Source: Verrucomicrobiaceae bacterium (GTDB taxonomy: Bacteria > Verrucomicrobiota > Verrucomicrobiia > Verrucomicrobiales > DEV007). Taken from it: DNA of 58,324 nucleotides. The notes beneath the pieces were generated by a model. That model was not told the DNA's origin, ran no database searches, and saw only the letters and a list, made by a program, of their open reading frames with translations. Shown here one piece after another: positions 54,570 through 58,324 of this stretch (positions are counted from its first letter, which is position 1; every line of letters begins with the position of its first letter). Location: NCBI GenBank assembly GCA_004211885.1, contig SHBV01000014.1:1-58324 (forward strand), read 5' to 3'. The translations under genes were made by a program, and so were the position numbers.

Positions 54570-54902
54570 TTAAGATTCGCTATTGTCAGCCTTGGCTGCT
54601 TTTTTGGCTGGCGCTTTTTTAGCGGCGCTTTTTTTAGCTGGCGCTTTTTTAGCGGCGCTTTTTTTAGCGGCGCTTTTTTTAGCGGCGCTTTTTTTAGCAG
54701 GTGCTTTTTTAGCGGCGCTTTTTTTAGCGGCGCTTTTTTTGGCTGGCGCTTTTGGTGTTGAGTCAGCAGTCGACTTAGATTTTACATCCTTTGTACTGGA
54801 AGACTTGCTTAGTTTTTTCTTAGCCAATAGTTGCTCTCGCTTACGCTTGAGATAATTTTTACGCCGAACTCTTTTAATCAGTTTATTATATTGTTTGCCC
54901 AT
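54570..54902 (-). CDS. Basic Ala/Lys-rich repeat protein, histone H1-like
   Basis: 110 residues. A conserved-looking N-terminus (MGKQYNKLIKRVRRKNYLKR) is followed by a polar linker and ten pentads, APAKK or SAAKK, at residues 52-101, then AAKADNSES. The repeat resembles histone H1 tails and DNA-binding proteins of several bacteria, so nucleoid binding is a reasonable guess, but the N-terminus also resembles small ribosome-associated or unknown Verrucomicrobiota proteins. Long plus-strand ORFs here are artefacts of the repeat. Confidence 0.8.
   Translation of the reverse strand: MGKQYNKLIKRVRRKNYLKRKREQLLAKKKLSKSSSTKDVKSKSTADSTPKAPAKKSAAKKSAAKKAPAKKSAAKKSAAKKSAAKKAPAKKSAAKKAPAKKAAKADNSES
54600..54749 (-). 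repeat. 15-bp tandem repeat coding APAKK/SAAKK pentads
   Basis: Ten in-frame 15-bp units, each with an AAAAAGCGCC-like core on the coding strand. The A-runs make it prone to slippage and possibly to transcription or sequencing error. Unit order by residue is A, S, S, A, S, S, S, A, S, A (first letter of each pentad). Confidence 0.95.
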
Positions 54903-55327
54903 TTTTTTGATCCTTCATTTGCTTCCTAGCAACTAGAGGTGATTTTATTTTCAATGTTTCATTAGCAAAGGCGCGCTTAGGATCAAGTAGAAAACACCTT
55001 GTCGCTTAGTATATTGCATAGAAAATATTATTTTGGCCTTTGATTTACCATAGATCAACTTAATTTGAAGCATCCATTGACATTGGATTTTTTTTTACTT
55101 AATATGTCGTCGTTCTCCAATCGGAGAAATGTGATCTTTCCTTTAGTTTTAAGAAGATGCAGCGTTCAATTGAATAAGGGTGTTGCAAATCTAATAATAA
55201 AAGACTCCAAGGTGAATGGTCATAATTTCCATCTCTTGAGCGGTTTATCCTGCTGAGGTTAGGAAAAAAACAACCAAAATACTCTTTTTATTTAATTATA
55301 TGTTCTGGCTTGGCTGGAATTAATTAT
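54903..55327. other. 425-bp non-coding region before yebC
   Basis: No convincing gene: the 55065-55256 plus-strand ORF lacks an SD, its only ATG (55104) overlaps a promoter-like -10 box, and its product matches nothing I know. The region holds that promoter-like site (55077-55105) and a short hairpin TTCTCC-AATC-GGAGAA (55113-55128). The remainder is AT-rich with no recognised RNA. Confidence 0.6.
55077..55105 (+). promoter_or_regulatory. Sigma70-like promoter upstream of yebC
   Basis: TTGACA (55077-55082), a 17-bp spacer rich in T, and TAATAT (55100-55105). The expected start near 55112 falls at the short hairpin and leaves a leader of about 215 nt before yebC. Found by eye, no transcript data. 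Confidence 0.55.
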
Positions 55328-56080
55328 ATGGCCGGACACAACAAGTGGTCCAAGGTGAAGCATATTAAAGGTGCTGCCGATGCGAAGCGGAGCAAGCTTT
55401 TCAGTAAGCTTGCGAAAGAGATAACTGTGGCCGCGCGTGATGGAGGAGGGGATTCGGACTTGAATGCTCGATTGCGGCAAGCGGTAACTAATGCCAAAAA
55501 GCAAAGTTTACCTGGAGATACTATTGAAAGAGCGATCAAAAAAGGTACCGGAGAGATCGAAGGCGTTTCATATGAGGAGGCTTGCTATGAAGGATTCGGA
55601 GCTGGCGGCACAGCATTGATTGTTGAAATAATTACAGATAATAAAAATCGTTCTTTTGCAGATTTGCGGACTTTATTTAATAAAAATAATGGAAATTTAG
55701 GAGGGCCTGGCAGTGTGTCTCATTTATTTGATCGCAAAGGTGAAATTAAATTATCAGAAGAATCCAGTAGCGAAGAAGAAGTTATGAGCTTAGCCATTGA
55801 GGCTGGCGCTGAGGATGTCGTTAATGATGATAAATTATTTTATATCATCACTGCTAATGATGAACTTTCAAATGTTGCTAATACGATTTCAGAATCAGGC
55901 GCAAATATTGAGTCACAGAAGCTAATTTATGTTCCTAAAACGCCTGCGACTATCAGTGATCCGTCAATAGCGCGCCAAGTGCTACGACTCTTTGAAGCGG
56001 TTGATGATTATGATGACACTCAAAGTGTCTATGGTAATTTTGATATACCCGAACAGTTAGTAGAGACAATCGAGATTTAA
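55328..56080 (+). CDS. YebC/PmpR family protein (TACO1 homologue)
   Basis: 250 residues beginning at ATG 55328 with MAGHNKWSKVKHIKGAADAK, the invariant family opening; a start at 55310 (TTG) would only add IN-type residues before it. Also seen are KLFSKLAKEITVAARDGGG, RLRQAVTNAKKQSLPGDTIE, and EACYEGFGAGGTALIVEIITDN. YebC proteins were called transcription regulators and are now also linked to relief of ribosome stalling on proline-rich stretches. Followed 35 bp later by rho. Confidence 0.95.
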   Translation: MAGHNKWSKVKHIKGAADAKRSKLFSKLAKEITVAARDGGGDSDLNARLRQAVTNAKKQSLPGDTIERAIKKGTGEIEGVSYEEACYEGFGAGGTALIVEIITDNKNRSFADLRTLFNKNNGNLGGPGSVSHLFDRKGEIKLSEESSSEEEVMSLAIEAGAEDVVNDDKLFYIITANDELSNVANTISESGANIESQKLIYVPKTPATISDPSIARQVLRLFEAVDDYDDTQSVYGNFDIPEQLVETIEI

Positions 56081-56115
56081 ATTATTTATTTTATTTAGCA
56101 CACATCAAATAAAGT

Positions 56116-57405
56116 ATGAGTGAGACAAAAATTCAAGACTCTGGCAATAAAGCCGAAGATAATTCTGTGGTGAATAGTTCAAGTCCTTCAAAGGATAAAA
56201 AAAGATCAACGAAGAGGAAAGGGGCCAAATTCAATAGGAATGACAAGAGAAAGAAATCTTCCAAAGATAATCACTTTAAAGAAGAACTTTTAGGTCCGCC
56301 TACCGAACAGGAAGGAATTCTGGAGATTTCGGGCAAAGGATTTGGATTCTTGAGAGAACCTAGCAAGGATTTTAGGCAGACTCCAGATGACGTTTTTGTT
56401 ACACCGGAAATAGTTCGTAATTTTGGTCTTAGGGACGGTCTGTGGGTTAAGGCCGAGACTCGGATGGGTAGGCGAGGGCCGCAACTGACAAAGCTTTTAG
56501 ATATTAATGGGCGTGACCCTGATGAATTTAAAACGATGCCATGGTTTGAAGAGTTGAAAGCCGTGAACCCTGATCGCAGACTTCAGATGGAGACTGATGA
56601 AGACCGAATGACAACGAGAATCATTGATTTAATTGCTCCGATAGGTCGTGGTCAGCGCGGACTTATAGTGGCCCCTCCAAGGTCAGGTAAAACGACTATT
56701 CTTCAACACATGGCCGAGTCTGTTATCAAGAATCATAGCGGTGTTAAGGTGATGGTATTGTTGGTTGATGAGAGGCCAGAGGAAGTCACTGAATTGCGGA
56801 GGGCTTTGCCGGAAGCCGAGATATATGCAAGCTCTAATGATATGGAGGTAAAGATGCATTGTCGAATTGCTCAAATTGCGATTGAGAGGGCGAAAAGGTT
56901 AGTTGAATCAGGTGAACATGTTTTTATGCTAATGGATTCGATTACTCGACTAGCCAGAGCATTTAATAATGCGACTAGTAAAGGAGGGCCTACGGGCACT
57001 GGTGGATTGACTGTTCGAGCTTTAGAAATGCCCAGGAAGCTTTTTGCCGCGGCAAGAAATACACGAGATGCAGGTTCATTGACAATTATTGCCACTGCGT
57101 TAGTTGAAACTAATAGTGCAATGGATGACCGGATATTTGAGGAACTTAAAGGTACTGGTAATATGGAGTTAGTTTTAGATCGAGCCATTGCTGAGCAATA
57201 TATATATCCGGCAGTGGACATATTCCGTTCAGGTACTCGTCGAGAGGAGTTGTTAATACCTCCTCATCAGTGGGAGAAAATTTCCATAATACGTCGAGGG
57301 CTAGCTGGTCACCGTCCGATTGAGGCAATTGAACGTATATTATCGATCATGGAAAGATTTCCGAGTAATGCTCAGATGTTATTGGATATTAAGCCAATGC
57401 ACTAA
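56116..57405 (+). CDS. rho: Transcription termination factor Rho
   Basis: Hexameric RNA helicase. 429 residues. A basic N-terminal extension (KDKKRSTKRKGAKFNRNDKR, then RKKSSK) precedes the RNA-binding OB domain (GILEISGKGFGFLREPSKDF). Walker A is APPRSGKTTI (residues 186-195), then VLLVDERPEEVTEL, MLMDSITRLARAFN, the Q-loop region GKGGPTGTGGLTVRALEMP-like and RSGTRREELLIP. Some extension of this kind is common in Rho outside proteobacteria. Confidence 0.97.
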   Translation: MSETKIQDSGNKAEDNSVVNSSSPSKDKKRSTKRKGAKFNRNDKRKKSSKDNHFKEELLGPPTEQEGILEISGKGFGFLREPSKDFRQTPDDVFVTPEIVRNFGLRDGLWVKAETRMGRRGPQLTKLLDINGRDPDEFKTMPWFEELKAVNPDRRLQMETDEDRMTTRIIDLIAPIGRGQRGLIVAPPRSGKTTILQHMAESVIKNHSGVKVMVLLVDERPEEVTELRRALPEAEIYASSNDMEVKMHCRIAQIAIERAKRLVESGEHVFMLMDSITRLARAFNNATSKGGPTGTGGLTVRALEMPRKLFAAARNTRDAGSLTIIATALVETNSAMDDRIFEELKGTGNMELVLDRAIAEQYIYPAVDIFRSGTRREELLIPPHQWEKISIIRRGLAGHRPIEAIERILSIMERFPSNAQMLLDIKPMH

Positions 57406-57424
57406 CATAAGTCGTTCATCGATT

Positions 57425-57446
57425 TTAATTACCTCCTAGTAATTAA
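57425..57446 (+). terminator. Possible terminator after rho
   Basis: TTAATTAC pairs with GTAATTAA across a 6-nt loop; the next bases are GGCTCTAAATTTTTT. The stem is A/T-only apart from the closing C-G pair, so strength is low. Confidence 0.3.
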
Positions 57447-57518
57447 GGCTCTAAATTTTTTAGGTCCTAATCAAATTGATACCAGTTGGTCTTCAACTAA
57501 GGAAGGTCATCTTAGGTT

Positions 57519-58324
57519 TTATCGCAGAGTAGCTTTGAGCCTCAGGAAAGTTGGTTTTGTAATTCCAGCATGAATAATATTAATGTAATAGATGCGATCA
57601 ATAAGAACGCCGTCAACCTCTCTAGGCTCATCTAATATTACATACACAATTTCCTGATTAGACCATTCAATTAAATCATCTGACCACTCTGGTATTAAAG
57701 TCACACCCGTAGCATTTGGATTCTTCCCCAAGCTAATCTGAAGCCGCTCTTCTTGCTTTCCATCAACCTCTACTGTGACTAGATCAACTTTAATAAGTTC
57801 ACTCTCGTTCTCGAAGACTTTAGGATTGGTTCCCATAGCAAACTCAACTAAGGCACTTCGGCCATCATTGTCGGTGTCCGAGTTAGCCTCAACATTTCCA
57901 TTCTCTGCAGACCAACTTGCAAAAGTCTGCCCTTCAACAACTGGACTCTCTTGACCAGGAGATCCGCCAATTACCGAACTTAGCCGCCAGTTCTTTGCCT
58001 CATTGTGATCCGGATTAGTCTCCGGAGAAATCAATTCAAGGCTGAACCCGTCGCCGTCAGCCCCTTCTGGCCAGGGAGCATTGTCATCATAATTAAAATC
58101 AATGATTGGAGTCCCTGCCCCGAAACTTAGTTTTATTCGTTCTCCTGAGTCAGACAGGTTCTTGGAAAAAGTTCCTGCTACGAATTGAGGAGTCGAATTG
58201 TGGCCGTAACGAAGATTGAAAGCAGCAGCATTAGCTACTAACACTAATCTTTCTCCTGGTTCTATTTTTTTTGTTGAGCTGACCGAGAAATCAAATTCGA
58301 TTCCCTTTGTAAATCGTAATTCTT
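57519..58324 (-). CDS. Secreted lamin-tail-domain protein, C-terminal part (cut by right edge)
   Basis: The reading frame is open to the window edge, so the gene continues beyond it; about 268 codons are present. The first part (DFSVSSTKKIEPGERLVLVA, NAAAFNLRYG, then FGAGTPIIDFNYDDNAPWPE) matches the lamin-tail domain seen in exported proteins of Verrucomicrobiota and Planctomycetota. The next part has a type III dockerin-like or TSP3-type Asp/Asn loop (SDTDNDGRSALVEFAMGTNP), then a beta module (WSDDLIEWSNQEIVY) similar to the end of the LamG protein at 18.7 kb. Extracellular, function unknown. Confidence 0.85.
   Translation of the reverse strand, partial: ELRFTKGIEFDFSVSSTKKIEPGERLVLVANAAAFNLRYGHNSTPQFVAGTFSKNLSDSGERIKLSFGAGTPIIDFNYDDNAPWPEGADGDGFSLELISPETNPDHNEAKNWRLSSVIGGSPGQESPVVEGQTFASWSAENGNVEANSDTDNDGRSALVEFAMGTNPKVFENESELIKVDLVTVEVDGKQEERLQISLGKNPNATGVTLIPEWSDDLIEWSNQEIVYVILDEPREVDGVLIDRIYYINIIHAGITKPTFLRLKATLR

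Noticed and set aside
54321..54855. Long plus-strand ORFs rich in Ala, Phe and Leu
   Set aside because: They lie antisense to the Ala/Lys pentad repeat and the YacP-type gene; the GCGCTTTTTT repeat keeps frames open by chance.
55065..55256. 63-codon plus-strand ORF before yebC
   Set aside because: TTG start, internal ATG overlaps the -10-like box, and no recognisable product.

Overview
The window reads as one stretch of chromosome from a Gram-negative bacterium, most likely a marine Verrucomicrobiota member near Opitutae/Puniceicoccales. This rests on lipid A and Kdo genes (lpxI, lpxB, kdsA, Lpt parts), an HprK/HPr/EI set without sugar permeases, a Tat-exported Gfo/Idh protein, LamG and lamin-tail secreted proteins, a GldA/F/G-DUF4340 set, and a small basic protein with Ala/Lys-rich pentads. 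The taxonomic call is inference from gene content; no rRNA is present. I saw no phage, insertion sequence, integrase or CRISPR array.

Layout. 1-5.3 kb: the 5' part of dnaX (minus, cut by the left edge), then lpxI, a Gfo/Idh dehydrogenase (possibly GnnA-like), lpxB and an M28-fold protein that has lost its metal ligands. 5.3-18.7 kb: two oligopeptide-type ABC importers transcribed divergently from about 118 bp, a standard oppABCDF set (minus) and a YejABE-like set with enlarged permeases and a 699-residue binding lipoprotein (plus). 18.7-25.8 kb: a LamG secreted protein, a sulfite-oxidase-like molybdoenzyme, gpmI, tRNA-Gln(UUG), rpsA with a structured leader and a clear terminator, and a Tat-exported Gfo/Idh protein. 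25.9-34.3 kb: a co-directional run kdsA, lptC-like, lptA-like, lptB, hprK, ptsH, ptsI and a secreted MRJP/SMP-30-like protein, joining Kdo/LPS transport to regulatory PTS genes. 34.3-42.8 kb: tRNA-Leu(CAG) with a possible decayed copy, a glycosylasparaginase, rmuC, ubiE, and the DUF4340/GldG/GldF/GldA set. 42.9-49.6 kb: sucA-sucB, then a DUF318 permease and its DUF1980 partner carrying a His-Asp tract. 49.6-58.3 kb: rpsO-pnp (minus), dgt with a small membrane protein, a YacP-type NYN protein, the Ala/Lys-rich protein, yebC, rho, and the 3' end of a lamin-tail-domain protein cut by the right edge.

Most genes are housekeeping or envelope genes. The parts that look least described are RNA-level: a possible H-type pseudoknot upstream of rpsA, stacked stems just before rpsO, a hairpin between rpsO and pnp, and a hairpin with a T-run before the metal-type permease. 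At protein level they are the M28 pseudoenzyme in the lipid A operon, the DnaX zinc site that lacks two cysteines, the enlarged Yej-like permeases and the long multi-domain LptA-like protein. G+C appears higher in the left third than in the right two thirds.
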